DNA of 64,000 nt from Tipula vernalis (lineage: Eukaryota > Arthropoda > Insecta > Diptera > Tipulidae): NCBI GenBank assembly GCA_958295665.1, contig OY282558.1, positions 355,873,448 through 355,937,447 on the forward strand, given 5' to 3'. Each line of letters opens with the position of its first letter. Within the stretch, counting starts at the first letter, position 1. Shown here one piece after another: positions 1 to 12,729 of this stretch. Made by a program: the position numbers and the translations under genes. The notes below the pieces were generated by a model. That model did no database searches and was not told where the DNA came from. It saw only the letters and a list, made by a program, of their open reading frames with translations.

Positions 1-540
1 TTAAATCTATCATTCCGCATCATGTTTGTAACTGTCAACATGGGTTTATGCCGGGTAGATCGACCACAACAAATTTAGTTGAGTTTACCACTACTACTGT
101 CAAGGCCATCGAAGAACGAATCACGCAAAAACTTTATCGCGATTCCTAATATTTATTGATAGTGTCGTCGATGTTATTGTCAACTCATCGGTACCTCTCT
201 CTGCTGTTGAGGTTATGATCTTTAATATATATGTGATAGAATCAGCGAGTGGTGTGACGCCAATCAACTGCACCAGTCCAAAATAATGATGGACTATACC
301 TATTTTCAATGGCAGCAAAATCAACAAGGTAAATGATAGCAAAGACTAAGTGTAACATTTTTTGGAAATATGTCATTTACCAGACACATGGATTTAATTA
401 TTGCCAAATCTAATTCTATGTTTGGCTTTATCAGACGATGGACCACAGGAATAATGGACCAGTAAGTGTGGTGTTCATTCTATCAATCTCCAATTGATAG
501 AAATGAAAGTATCCAGAACCTAGTTTTGTGTTTTATTTTG
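1..540 (+). mobile_element. Non-LTR retrotransposon RT relic, internally deleted
   Basis: Bases 1-130 read, in one frame, as the RT palm segment with the motif QHGFMPGRSTTTNL, typical of Jockey/CR1-type elements. About 250 bases later, near 370-450, a second stretch reads MSFTRHMDLIIAKSNSMF, which belongs downstream of the catalytic core. The part that should hold the YADD box is missing, so this is a deletion derivative that also runs off the left edge. It resembles the elements at 19-22 kb and 57-59 kb. The clade is inferred from motif style only. Confidence 0.65.
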
Positions 541-943
541 AAGAAAACAGATTGAGCTACGACCATTGCCTTTCTTACCACCTAAACGTTGCTCGTCTGT
601 CTTTGATTTGAAATAGCTGTATCTCTTGTAAAAATAATTTCCGACGAACAAATTTTCCTTTCAAATTTTTGTGAATTAGCGCCCGATTTGATCGTACCAA
701 TATTATTCTTAAAAAAAAAATGATAGTGTAACAATTGGTCCTCTTTATCAAGCGATTAACCACTATGTCCTTTTCAGGGATCTGTGACCTATGCTCAATC
801 TTCCCTAACCATACTTGTTCTATTAATTTAGAATGCCCCATGTGATATGAAATAAAACGAATGCAAAAATAAAAAACAAAAGCTACTGTTTTTATGGTCG
901 AATGAATGAACTCGTACAATGAAAAATTCGTAACTAATTCCAA

Positions 944-1225
944 TACATGAATTTTGGTCGCAAAATTTCTCACTGCCTCATGAGAATTTTGTATACGTAT
1001 AAGGCATATAAGTTACATTTTGTTATTGTATGCTGTCATATACGTTATTTGTATTAGTGTATCGTTTTGTGACGGTAAGTTTCAAAAGTAAGCCAATCGG
1101 TTGAACCCGGTTCAAATTTTTTGGTGCTGATGCTCGCGTGTAAGAAAATCTCACTTGCTGCAATAAAAAAACGTACACAAAATTCTCATGAGTCAGTGAG
1201 AAATTTTGTGACCAAAATTCATGTA
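944..1225. repeat. Inverted repeat with 55 bp arms
   Basis: The arm at 944-998 (starting TACATGAATTTTGGTC) is the reverse complement of 1171-1225 with about three mismatches. The arms enclose roughly 170 bases without a gene. The structure fits a small foldback or MITE, but I found no clear target-site duplication. Confidence 0.7.
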
Positions 1226-1574
1226 CAGATACTTGTAAGATGTCATCTACCATATCTCTTTCTTCCCGCACCATCAGAACAAAAACACCCACTGCATCCA
1301 ATATATCAAAGATAATTCATCAACCGGCGAAAATTTATCATTCGTACATCGAATGTTTCTCTGGTTGTTTTTTTTTCTTGTTAAGTTGTTGTTTGGTGTT
1401 TGTATGTGTCATTTTAATTAACAACTTAAGGGTTTTCTTCGATAATTTTTTAACATTTTATAAACATTATTAATTTCGCAACTCAAAGAAAATTTTATAA
1501 ATTGAAGCCTTTAGGAAACTAAGAAATGATTTTCTTCTTTTATCGCATTAATTAAATATATGATTTCGACAGTA

Positions 1575-3345
1575 GACAAAACAGAACGTGATTCATTTCA
1601 ATGGACTAAAATAAAATGAAACATCGTGCAACTCAGTGTTATGACGTTTTCTAAATATATCGATGAAGCATCACAAATTTTGAATATATTTTGAAAAATA
1701 TCAAGAATTGAACGATCTTCAAAGCAATATATAAGTGACTAAAAAAGGCTAGTTTAAAAAAAGTTTAAATTATTATTGTATACAACTTTTTTAATTCGAA
1801 CTTTAGTAAAATAAATCAAGCGGTTTCATTTAGTGCTACAGTTTTTTTAATCAACTTCTGATCCAGCGACTCCTGAAAATCAAGGAAAATCCTATACGGA
1901 CTAATCACTGCCATGAAAAACATAAATAATTTGGACATTCTTAAATAATAACGAATAATCTAGGAAATCGGAAAAGTATCGAAATTTTGGAATAATCTCG
2001 ATGTATTTACTAAATACAACGATTTAAACTTATATGTGGAACTCTGCAATTACTCAAAACTCAAAGCTATGTAAGCGCAGAACATTGCCATTAAAAATTC
2101 GAGTAAATTTGGAAATCTTTAACAATCGCGAATAATCCTAGAAATGTCGAAAAACTTGAGAAATCTAGTATATACCGTGGAACAATTTCGATTACCCCAG
2201 AAAAATTCGAATAATTTCTATTTGAATTTTGATTGATCTCGAACAATTGAATAATTTTGGAAAGCTTGTAAATTAGAAAACCCACACAAATTGAATTGTC
2301 GTGTAAACATAACTTAATGTTACTGATACTACTAAACAAAATTTTACTAAGCAAGCTAACAAAACGATATGCAATAAGAATGGAATTCTCAAAAATGATT
2401 ATTTGTTAAATATTGAACAATCATATTCTTCGAATAGACTCTAAGAATCTTGAGTAACACCGAACTATAAAATACAATCGACAATCTCAAACATACTCGA
2501 ATAAGCATTTGCGTTTTCCTTATATGTATTTAAAATCGTTTTTCAAAACAAAGCGTTAATTTTTATTTGCCATTTACCGGTAAACAAATGTTCCGCTAAA
2601 TGACAAACTATAAGTCGAAGGAACGCTACTTGATTTTAGAGACTAACTGGTTTGACTTAAGTATCCGTTAGATAGACGCGGTTAGATATTTTTCTAAGAA
2701 GAAAGTTTCTAATTTCTCATTGAATGTTTATGAGCAGCAAAATGATAAATCTCAGTCTTTGACTGGTTAGCAGCAAAGCACATTGGTAGTTACTCCCTTT
2801 CACAAATCAAATTTAACCTTTTCAAAAGAAGTTTAATCTGTTGTCAATCACCTTCAATCTTTTGCAATCAAATTCACCCTTTTTTGTTCAAAACTTGAGA
2901 TGTAGAAGGTTGAATTTGTTTAGCCAAATGCTTTATTTGATTTACAAAAGGTTTAATTTGAAGTGCAAAAGGGATAAATTTGGAATGCAAAACGTATATT
3001 ACAAATAAATCAACTTACCAAACACTAAAATCGTTGTACTTTGATGCAGAACGCTTCAATTTCAAACCAGTTTAGCAAATTTTCTTCTAAATCTAAATAT
3101 CTGTCGGAATCTAAAGGGAGTTTTATTTCTATGAAGTCAGATTACGAGGAATTACTCGAGGAACTATTCCAGCCTGTCTTAAGAAAATATTTAATAGTCA
3201 AAAGGTGGTCTACTTTAAGATTAATCTAAGGTACCATCTATCTAACCTTGACTTTGAACTATTATTCGAACGTTTAATAAATTTTGTGGGTCCCAATAAC
3301 CCCCACGGTTGAGGGTGCTGCGGGTACCTACATAGTTACGGTACT
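1575..3345 (-). mobile_element. Decayed copy 1 of a non-autonomous hAT-like family
   Basis: This stretch matches the reverse complement of the better copy at 51.5-54.2 kb. The right end (3285-3345) carries a degenerate form of its terminus, with a GTGGG-CCCAATAA-CCACGG block and a TAGTTACG-like end. The 2780-3230 segment matches the reverse complement of about 51,750-52,130. It also parallels 5,520-6,655 of the neighbouring copy in the same orientation. No transposase is encoded. The 62-codon ORF at 3041-3229 falls inside the repeat and is probably chance. Confidence 0.6.
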
Positions 3346-3983
3346 GGTTTGACCAAGGTTTATCACAAAAAAATAAACGACTTTTAGTAAATGCTGATAT
3401 TTTCTTTATTAATAATAATTTTGCTTTAAAATAACTTTATACTTTATGTTTTTTCAAATCACAGTTCAAAAGTTAATTAAACATTGCTACTTTCTCTTTA
3501 TCATCATCCCAAAACGTTCATCACGATCAAAAAACTATTCAACCACCGAAAAAATTGGTTAAACACAAAAAAAAATCAACTATTCACCCGGAATGAATTA
3601 TTGTACTCAATTTTAATCGCGGTGTAATACAATGTCACCAATTTAAACCACTCAAAATAAAACTCACTCAAATAAACTTAAATAACTAAAACTTAAACTT
3701 TAAATAATTCAGAAATTGTTTCAATAGGGAATAATATAAACTTGTAAAATTGTCACCATATAGCTAATATTATTAAATTAAACACCGTCAAAATATTAAT
3801 AAATCAGAAACAAACCTCTCCTTTTTCTCGGGTACTAAAATAAGTAAACAACCAATAAAAAAAAACGCTCTCCTGTATGTACATATATACAGTTGCGTAG
3901 TAATCACACGGATTTGCTTATTTTTACCCCTAAAGCTTCTGCCATTTAACCGAAATGCAAACTGCTAAACAATAGAGTGGGCC
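3346..3983. other. AT-rich spacer without a gene
   Basis: The stretch lies between two copies of the same hAT-like family. It is very AT-rich with short A runs. I see no ORF, repeat arm or RNA gene that I can support. Confidence 0.5.
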
Positions 3984-6655
3984 TTAAATTAAGCAGTGAC
4001 GTAAATTCAAATTTCGGCTTCCCCCCGCAACATATTTTGGGCCCCTAAAAATGCTTCTTGTCATGAACAAGTGAAGCTTTTAATGAAAAAATTATTTCTT
4101 CCTATTGTCTAGTCTCGTATTAATTTAAAGTATCTGATTTCGAAAATGGATGAGACGAAATATCATCTTTCATCTCAATGCTCTGACAATTTCTAAATAT
4201 ATCGATAAAAGCATTACAAATTTCGAATATAATTTGAAAAATATGAAGAATATTGAAATAATCTTAAAAATGTTAGATTTTCAAAGTATTTTGAATATTC
4301 TTGAAAGTTACATAAAATAGGTATTTGCAAAAATTCTAAATTAGTTTCAAGTTTAATAATTGATTTAAACAAGTTTGGGTCCTAACTTAATTTTTATAGT
4401 AGAGCCTTTTTCATACTTTTAGGTTTTACTAAAATGTTTTATGTATTTGTAAAACAATCAAGAAGCATTTTTAACCAAACCATTTTACTCAAAAATATGA
4501 GTTTATAATGGGTGACGGAATTTTGGCTAAAATGTAGAATATTTGTTATCAAATTTAATCATCAATCATCAAAAGCTTTTAGTTTTAAGAGGTTTTCAAC
4601 CCAAACCATTTTACTACGAAACTTGGTATTATAAAGGAAAGTGGTATTTTCAGATAAAAATAGAATATTTGTTTTAACAAGCTTTAAGCTTGATAATTAA
4701 TTTTCCGTTTATGAATTTGAACTTAAGAAAAAAGGTTACAAACAAAAAATGTTGAACTTTTAGTTTTAGGAGTTTTCACGAATCGAAGCTTTTAACCCAC
4801 CCAAATCATTTTTTTTTTATTTTAAAATTTGATAATTTAAAAGAAGGTGGGATTTTGTAAAAAATTTAGAATATTTGTTTTCAATAAGCTTTAAGCTTGA
4901 CAATTAATTTTTACTTTTTGGGTTTAAACTTAACATTTTTGAGCTTTTTAATAATTCCAGGTTTTTAGTCAAATGTCTTATGAGCATATATTAAATATTT
5001 GAAAAAATTGTGAAGAGCTTTATTTTTAAGAACTTACACTTATCTAAGCTTTCTAAACGAACAATTTTACTTTGAAATTTGATATTACAACGGATGATGT
5101 AATTTTGGGTAGGATTTAGAATATTTGTGCTCAATGTATATTATTAAGAGCTTTTAGTTTTAAGAGCTTCTCAAACCAAACCATTTCACTTTCAAATTTT
5201 ATTTATAAATGAAGGTGGTATTTTTGGAAAATTTTGAGTATTTGTTTTAAATGAACTTTAATATTTATAATTTATTTGTACTTTCTCGGTAATTTGTGTG
5301 CCTTTCCATAAATTCTGTAATTCGTTAAAATGTTTTATGAGCATGAATCATGTATATGCAAGAAATGTCAAGAATTTTTCGTTTTAAGAGCCTTCACGTA
5401 TCGAAGCTTTTAAACTCCAATCATTTTGATTTTGAAAAATTCAGAATGTTTGATCTTTATGTAAATATTCTTTATCAAAAACGTGTTTTCATCGGCCATC
5501 GTTCAAGTAGAGAAACCTGGATCATTTGAATGGCATCAAATAAAACGAAACATCGTCCAACTCAATGCTATGGCGTGTTCTAAATATATCAAAAACATCA
5601 AGAATTTAGAAGTAATTTCAAAAATGTCGAATTTTCAAAGTATCTTGAATATTGATATATTGACATATTAAATTATCCGTAGGTATGTAAAACCATAGGA
5701 AATCCTAGGCATGCTAATCACCGCCATGTACAAAATAAATAACCTGAACCTTCTTGAATTATTTCGAACAACCTACAGGAAATCAGAGAAATATCGAAAT
5801 TTTGGCATAATTTAAAAGAATCTTTTGAAAATTACAATTTTGATTTGTATATGTAACTCTGCAAGTTCTTACAACTCAAAGCAGAAAATTGCCTTACAAA
5901 ATTCGAAAAATTCGAAAATTTTTAGAAATTTCGACTAATCCTATAGGAATGTCGAAAACTTTAGAAACCAATAGTAAACCACGAAACAATCTCGATTACC
6001 CCAAACAAATTTGAAAAATCTCTATATTAGGCCCTAAATTTCCCGAATAACATCGAACTATCAAATTCACCCCACTACAATCTCAAATACACTCGAATAA
6101 CCTCGAAACTCGAATAACCTGTCTGTTTCGTAACACCGAATCACCAATTAAGTCTCATACATCACGCATCTCAGTTCCATGATAAACTCAAAAATCTCGA
6201 GAAATCTTAAAAAGTGATCGAGAGATGAAACCAGAGACAAGCGGATATGAAATGGGGAAGCGAGAATTTCCAAAGTCCAGTTAGTTTTCTAATCAAGAGG
6301 CTCAATTTTATTTGTGAAAGGTTCAATTTTAAATGCCAAAGAGGTAAGCTTTGAGTTACCCAAAACGTATAGCACAAATTTATCAACCGAGCAAATACTA
6401 AAATCGTTGTCGTTTGATGTCGATAGCTTTTATTTCATACTAGTTTAGCCAAGTTTCTTCCAAATCTAAATATCTGTCAGAACCAAAAGCCATTTTAATT
6501 TCTATGGAGTCAGAATTCTTCTTTTTTTATAAATTAGACCAACCCTTCAAAAATTTCCTAGAAATCTCTTCGTTCTTTAAACTAATAAAGGCAATCTCAT
6601 TGGCCCCAACAACCGTGGGTCCCGGATGCGGATGCTGCGGGCAACCAGTTATCCC
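3984..6655 (-). mobile_element. Decayed copy 2 of the hAT-like non-autonomous family
   Basis: The left end CAGTGACGTAAATTC is a mutated form of the CAGTGGCGTAACTA terminus. It is followed by the GGGCCCCTAAAAATGC block that also occurs, inverted, near 54,150. The right end (6600-6655) carries the CCCCAACAACCGTGG block of the other terminus. The interior (4300-5480) is a lattice of degenerate repeats of about 300 bases built around AAGCTTTTA-type and CCAAACCATTTTAC motifs. It is non-coding. A domain at 4140-4220 recurs at 5520-5600, so the copy has an internal duplication. Confidence 0.65.
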
Positions 6656-6779
6656 AATGAAATTATGTGAACGATCAAAGGGTGGCGACATTTTCGATTT
6701 TCTTGACACCTTTCAGTCTTCTTTAATTTTTTTTGATGTGCAGATGCGTACAATTTGTCATGGCAATATACAACAAAAC

Positions 6780-7200
6780 AGTGATTATAAACGATTAGCA
6801 AAAAATCATCAAGAGGGATGAGGCGCAATTTGGTCTCAACGGCAGTTGTCAATAAGCGAAACAGGTATTATGTACCTAGAACACCCTCGAATTATTCACG
6901 AGTAATTCAAATTAGACAAAATAGTAACCATCTGGTGTCGGACTTGGTCGCAACGAATCATTGAAATGTATTTTTTAGAAGACAACGAAGGCAGGGCTGT
7001 TACTGTGGATGGTGAATTTACAAAGCTATATTATGCGACTTTTTGCCTAACGAATTTGACGCATTTAGTGCGGTAGGCCTTAACTTAACGCCAAAGAATG
7101 ACAATTTTGCCTCAAATGTTTCGTGGATTTGTCATATCTAAATTCGGAGATATGATACGGCCATACGAGAATTTTTGTAGCGTCTTTGAAAAGGAGGTTT
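6780..7200 (+). pseudogene. Mariner-superfamily transposase relic
   Basis: Reading three frames in turn gives pieces of a Tc1/mariner-type DDE transposase: DEAQFGLNGS near 6815, VTIWCRTW followed by EGRAVTVDGE around 6925-7015, and FRGFVISKFGDMIRP around 7117-7160. These correspond to the AHFxLNG, VTVWC and FPGR-ISR-GD motifs of the insect family. Stops and at least two frameshifts break it, and the later catalytic residues are not seen. The terminal repeats were not identified. A relic of the same family lies on the minus strand at 59.2-59.6 kb. Confidence 0.7.
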
Positions 7201-9640
7201 TACATCAATTGTCTGCAGTTTCTTGTCGATCTGAAAAATATCATTTTAACAGAAATTGTTAACATTTCGACCAAAACATTGCGCCATATCATGAAAAGTA
7301 CAAAGCTAGAATTAGCCATTTAGCTGACCTAATTGTTCAAACCTTAGCAAAAGGAATTTCGGTTAAAGTCATAAACGACCTATTTATTGATTTCGTTCCT
7401 TGTTTTTAACGGAATGAATCATTTAAGACTAATTATAAGCAGGTTAAGTTTCAAAAGTAATCTGTTTCTTCACACCAAAAATGGAATAGAGTTAATCTGA
7501 AATTTACTTTTATAGAATTACATGTAAATATGCGTACATTCCAGAATTCAATTTTCAAAATACATGTAAGCATAAAACATAAGCTTAAACGAAAATGTCT
7601 GAACAGCGTTGATTAAAAAAAACTCCTATTTTCTCAATATAATTTTGAAAATAGACAATTTCGTTTATCTTAAAAACGGGTGGGAGATCACATGTATGAG
7701 ATATCATTCGTAATTATGATTTTTTTTTTTGTTACTGAATTATTCAACAAACAAAACATTCATTTAATTATGGCCCACTCCAAAGTTAGCTGAAATACAA
7801 ACTATAACTCAGCAGCATATCACGAAAACTGTTTTATTTCCAAATTTTGACATGTACTTTAATTGGCGGAGCGGAACAACTTTATAAGTACCAATTATTC
7901 ATCCCATTATTGCTTCTTCAATGAATATTAAATTATATAATTAATGGTTCGCATCTCGACTAAATAGATTAACGGTTTGCGTTTTACCTGCTTCTGATTT
8001 ATTAAGCTACATCGGATAATTTTTTTATTTAAATGGCAGTCAGGTTACCAAAAACGTTATTCCAAATTGCTTTTGTACGATCTAAAATTTTTTAAAATTA
8101 ATGTTTGTGTAGTTGTTTTCGATCTGCGTAGAGTGACCCCAAATCTTCACTGTAATACTAATTTGTACATTTTTAGCGAAAAAATTAAATTCTTTGAATA
8201 AGGAAAAATTTCATTCGAAGTTTCAGATTCTTTGCAAGTTTATTTCAAAATATAAAATTTTATATTCCCCCGTTATAAAGAAGTAAAAATAGTTTTTTGC
8301 CATTTTTTCGTGACATATGGAAACTAAGTGATTTAAAATGTAGAACTGTGTAATATGTATACAAAACAACGTATTGCAATTGATTCTATCTCTCCATACA
8401 CATTTCATTTTTTGTATCTTGCAAAGAATATAAATTTTAATCAAAATGATTAAATCAACGTGATGCTAAATACAAATCGTCTGACGACATTCTTCGTGTC
8501 AATGAACGTAAAGTTAGATTCGCCATATAGTTAATAGTTATATCAACACTAAATTCATTTACAATTTCGGACATTACTATATGTACATATATTCAATCAA
8601 TCACAATATTTTGTTAGCTTTCCACTTACGAAAACATAAATAATTTATATACACTTCATATCGATTTTGTTTAAAGCTCTACCAATTCGTATATTATGTA
8701 CATATACTTGGTATTCCAAAAATTCATTTTCCATTTCCAATTCGTACCAACACATAATTCACAAAAAAAAAAAATATTAATGCATCATTTTATCGATTGG
8801 AAATTGGTTTTTCATCAAGCTATAACGTATAGAGAAAGGAAAATAATTTCCACTTTAAAAATTGTTACTGCTATAGGAGTAACTATGGTGTATACTTATA
8901 TGCTTGTACTCAATACTATCTACATTTTTAGTAGGTATTTCAAAGAATCGAATGCCTTAGCAGCAACAAAACTTTTGCATATTTTTGTTGTCTTTTGTAT
9001 TTTTTTTTATACTATAGATAAAAATATTAAAAAGATTTAACACCAAACAAATCGATTTAAATGAGGTTGAAAAACTATATTTAGATTTACTCGTTCTCTC
9101 GGTTCACAGTTCACTACAGAACCACAAGTGAAAATTTGCAATTCATAAATATTTATATATGTACTATAAACTGAGTTACGACGAGTATGCATATTACCGT
9201 TTATGTATATTAATGTTAAACCTTCCGGAAATCTATTTTGTACTCATCATTTGACTGTACATCCTATTTATTATGTATATCTACGTGGATTTAATTTTTA
9301 TTTTTATTTATGAAACCATTTATAAAAACCATTTTCCATTTTCATATTATATGGTTTGGCTTCAGACTTTGTGTTTCCTGTCTGCTAGATTTAAAAATTA
9401 CATTAAAATATTCAGATTTATTTGTGTCGCAAATTACGTTATTAAGTTTTAGCACTGAATTGTAGTTTGAAAGGATACCCAAACTTAAATTGACACAGTC
9501 ACAGTATCAATAATTGCTAGCCAAGAAAATACAAATGCACATACATGAACTCAATTGCAATTGCGGTGAGTTTGAGACTGTTACTGCAAAAACCAATATC
9601 AAAATTCAGGAAAATGTGATTGTTATGTGATTTTCAGTAA
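7201..9640. other. AT-rich intergenic stretch
   Basis: No recognisable gene. The longest open frame, 8696-9040 (+, 114 codons), is rich in F, I and Y with scattered hydrophobic runs, as expected from AT-rich DNA, and I do not recognise it. Short TATGTACATA motifs are scattered through it. Confidence 0.5.
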
Positions 9641-9649
9641 AATTGAATT

Positions 9650-11000
9650 TCCTATTAAGTATGTAGAAGCAATCCAGCGATCTTACTGCTTGTTGGCACA
9701 ATTACAACAGGTGTTATATAGACTTTCGTAATCAGTACACAACTGGAACTTAGATTTTTAGTGTTCGATCTTGTCTTTGTGGCTTAAAACCATGGTGATT
9801 TTCAGTAAAATTTAATGGCCTAGGAAATGTTTAAAAATTATCAAATAAAGATAGTTATTACAGAAAATCCAAGATAGGTTTTGGGATCTGTAATTTTTGT
9901 GTCAATTCGTTTTTTATTTTAATTAAACTTGCTAATCAGCAAATTGTGATTTAGATTGCTTGACTGTTTCCATACAATTGATAGAAAACTCGATTTTTTT
10001 TTAAATTACCCTACTATAAATCAGCCAATTTTCAGCCAAAAAACCAAAATTTGCAATTATGCTCCTACCGTGGTTCTTGATGCCTATAAAAATAGGTTTA
10101 AAAATCTGTAGTAGCAGCGAAAACGCGCAAATCAACAAATTTCTTAGCCAAAAAAATATCCAAAATCTGCAATTGTGCTTCGATTGCGGTTCTGAATGTT
10201 AACAAACGTAGGGTTGAGAACCTGCAATTACTGTGCTCCGACTGTGGTTCTTCATTTCTCTAAAGATAGGTTTAGGGACCTGTTATTATTGTCCAATACG
10301 CATCGAACCAATCTATGCTTGATTGTTTCCATACATTTGATAGAATATACGATTTTATTGAAAATCACCCTACTATAAATCAGCAAATTCTGAGCAAAAA
10401 AACTCCAAAATCTGTAATTGTGTACCGATTACGGTTGTTCATACATCTAAAGATCGAACTCCGGACCTGCAATTTTTTTCTACACATTTCAATAATTAAA
10501 TCACCAAATGCTGACCCTAAAAAATACAAAATCTGCAATTAGCTGCGGTTCTTGATACCTCTAAAGTTATTCAGGTTTCGAGACCTGTAATTTTTGTGTC
10601 AACGCGCATTTAGATTTCTTGATTATTTCCATACATTTCATAGAAAATTCGTTTTGCGTTTTTTTTTTAAATCACCTAACTATAAATCACAAAATACTGA
10701 GACAGAAAAATTTAGAATCGTCATTTATCTTAAAATAGGTTTCGGGAGCTGTAATTATCGTGCCAACGGTTTAAGATTTTTAGATTCCGATATTTTGGCC
10801 TTCCTTGGTGATCCACAAATATGCATTTTTCCATAAAGTATTTAGAAATAATCGATCGATTCTAGCGCCTGATTATAAAGCTATTCCATTTTCCAGCAAA
10901 CTCATTTCATTATAGGCACCAACCATCGTAATCGGAGCACCATTACAGATTTTAGATCTATGACCTTTGATTTTGTGGCCTAAAACTTAAGCGATTTTCA
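9650..11000 (+). repeat. Degenerate tandem repeat, unit about 300-360 bp
   Basis: A block starting CTTGA-TGTTTCCATACA recurs at about 9958, 10319 and 10619. Each copy is followed by ACTATAAATCA, and related blocks of the form AAAATCTGCAATT plus a CGGTTCTTGAT-like motif recur several times. Spacings are 361 and 300 bases, so the array is irregular and old. The short ORFs at 10196-10836 are by-products of the repeat. Confidence 0.65.
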
Positions 11001-12260
11001 CTAAGCAAATTTTTTATTTTATGTAGCGAAATGAAATCCTAAAGTCTTATTTACCTTCAATATTTATAAGTTATAGGAGTTTTCTAATATTTAATAAAAT
11101 GGAGATGAAGCTTTAAAATTAGAACAGAAATATTCCTTTTCCATAATTATGTAAAAGGAAGAATTAATTTTAAAATATTATGGAAAATGTGATTTTATTT
11201 TAGAATTAGAATTGATATTCTAGTTTCTAAAATATTTTATAATTAAATCTTATTAACTCCAACGCACTTCAATTTCGAATTAAAAACCGAAATTTTTGTT
11301 AACGCTTCGTTTCTAATTTTACCACAAAGCTTAGAACTACTTTTATTTTGAAGATAATGATGAGTTTTAACATCAATTATAAATCTCAAAGTTACAAACT
11401 TGCAAGATGCTAATCATCAATTCGATTTGTTTTACTATCTGTGAAGTAAAATGTTAAAGGCAATTTTGGATCAAACAGCAATCGTTAGAAATTGAGGTAA
11501 CTAAATTTATTAATAATGTGGATCATATTTAATTCTAAATTTAGAAGCCTTGCGCCCTACGGATGGTTATTCAGTTTTCGAGCCGAAACGTTTCGGCTTA
11601 TAATACATTACATAAACCACATTTATGTAGGTTTTATTTAACTATGATCTACGAACCACTGAAAGTAAAATGTTAGTTCCTAGCGAAAACTAAACGAATA
11701 TCGTTTTATGACTTTTAAAAAACAATCAATAAGCCTCTATTTTAATGCACTGATAAATCTCTGACCCACACCCAATAAGTTGTGAAGTCACAGCAAAGTG
11801 CAGCGTGTTGCGTAAATTAGCATCAGAAACCCTTTTTCGATAACCGTTTTTGGCATATTGCATTATTGAAAATGTAATTTTCGCAAATGTTGGTACTTCC
11901 GAACATTGATTCTATTTGTCACTTTGCCTTTCTCACAACCGGATATTTAATTGAAGAAACATTTTTCAAAATTTGATCTCTTCTTTAGTACTGTAAATCA
12001 GTCTTATATCTGAGTGGAGAGCGTACAACTCTGGCCGAAATTCTTCGCCTTGTTTTATGTTTAGTACAATTTATTGATTTTAAAAGAATTTATTTTTGAA
12101 TTTTTTAGATGGTTTGAGAAAAAATAAAAATTAGCTACATATATGGAAATCATATACATATATTCATTCACGGTTTGTATATTAGTTTGAAGTTTTAAAT
12201 TTATTATATTTAAGAAAGAGGTTATGTCTGTGAGAAAAGGTAACTCCATTAAAAAATATT
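11001..12260. other. Stretch without a supportable gene
   Basis: AT-rich sequence. A short palindromic GAAACGTTTCGGC lies near 11584. I see no coding or RNA gene. Confidence 0.45.
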
Positions 12261-12266
12261 TGGCAT

Positions 12267-12725
12267 TCATTTTAGCCTGCATATTTTCATTATTCTACAC
12301 ATCTTGCTCAAAAAACTCAACCACTTCTTTGCGAAGATTAAAAAATCTTTTAATGCAATTTCCTCGACTAATCCAACGAACGTCTGTGAATAGGTCACCG
12401 CTGGTAAAAGTTTAAACTTTCGATGGATACGATCGTCGTGGCCTCCGTTGGTTTCACTCACGATGCTTATTATGGTTCTCATAGATTTAGTCAATCCAAT
12501 TGTTCTAGCACGCAGCGACTTTTGTTGTATAATACAGTGGTAAAATGGTACTTTTATATTGTGTTTGTGAAACTGTCCACGAAGTTCATTTATAGAACCT
12601 GGCACAGATAGAGCTCCACCAGTACAAACGGCAATCAATTTTGTTATCCACCTGTTGACATCACAAAGAATACAAACCATACTAACACTACTACATATAC
12701 CGTCCCCATTAGTTTTGTTATGCAC
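12267..12725 (-). pseudogene. hAT-type transposase-derived relic (ZBED5/GTF2IRD2-like)
   Basis: An open frame of about 152 codons contains WITKLIAVCTGGALSVPG, then HCIIQQKSLRART, then FVGLVEEIALKDF. This order matches the core of hAT transposases and their domesticated relatives (ZBED5, GTF2IRD2, EPM2AIP1): a WxxL-xxVCTDGAxxM segment, an HCIIHQ-xL segment, and a helix ahead of the C-terminal dimerisation region. The expected aspartate in CTDGA is glycine here (CTGGA). The stretch that should read EVRWLSRG is missing, so a deletion or frameshift separates the second and third blocks. The N-terminal BED finger and C-terminal dimerisation domain were not found. Assignment rests on motif recall only. 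Confidence 0.55.
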
Positions 12726-12729
12726 ACCA

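Noticed and set aside
6504..6852. Overlapping ORFs on both strands
   Set aside because: They overlap the end of the decayed hAT-like copy and the start of the mariner relic and have no coherent domain.
8696..9040. 114-codon ORF on the plus strand
   Set aside because: Composition (F, I, Y, K) is what AT-rich DNA gives by chance. I recognise no domain and no promoter is evident.
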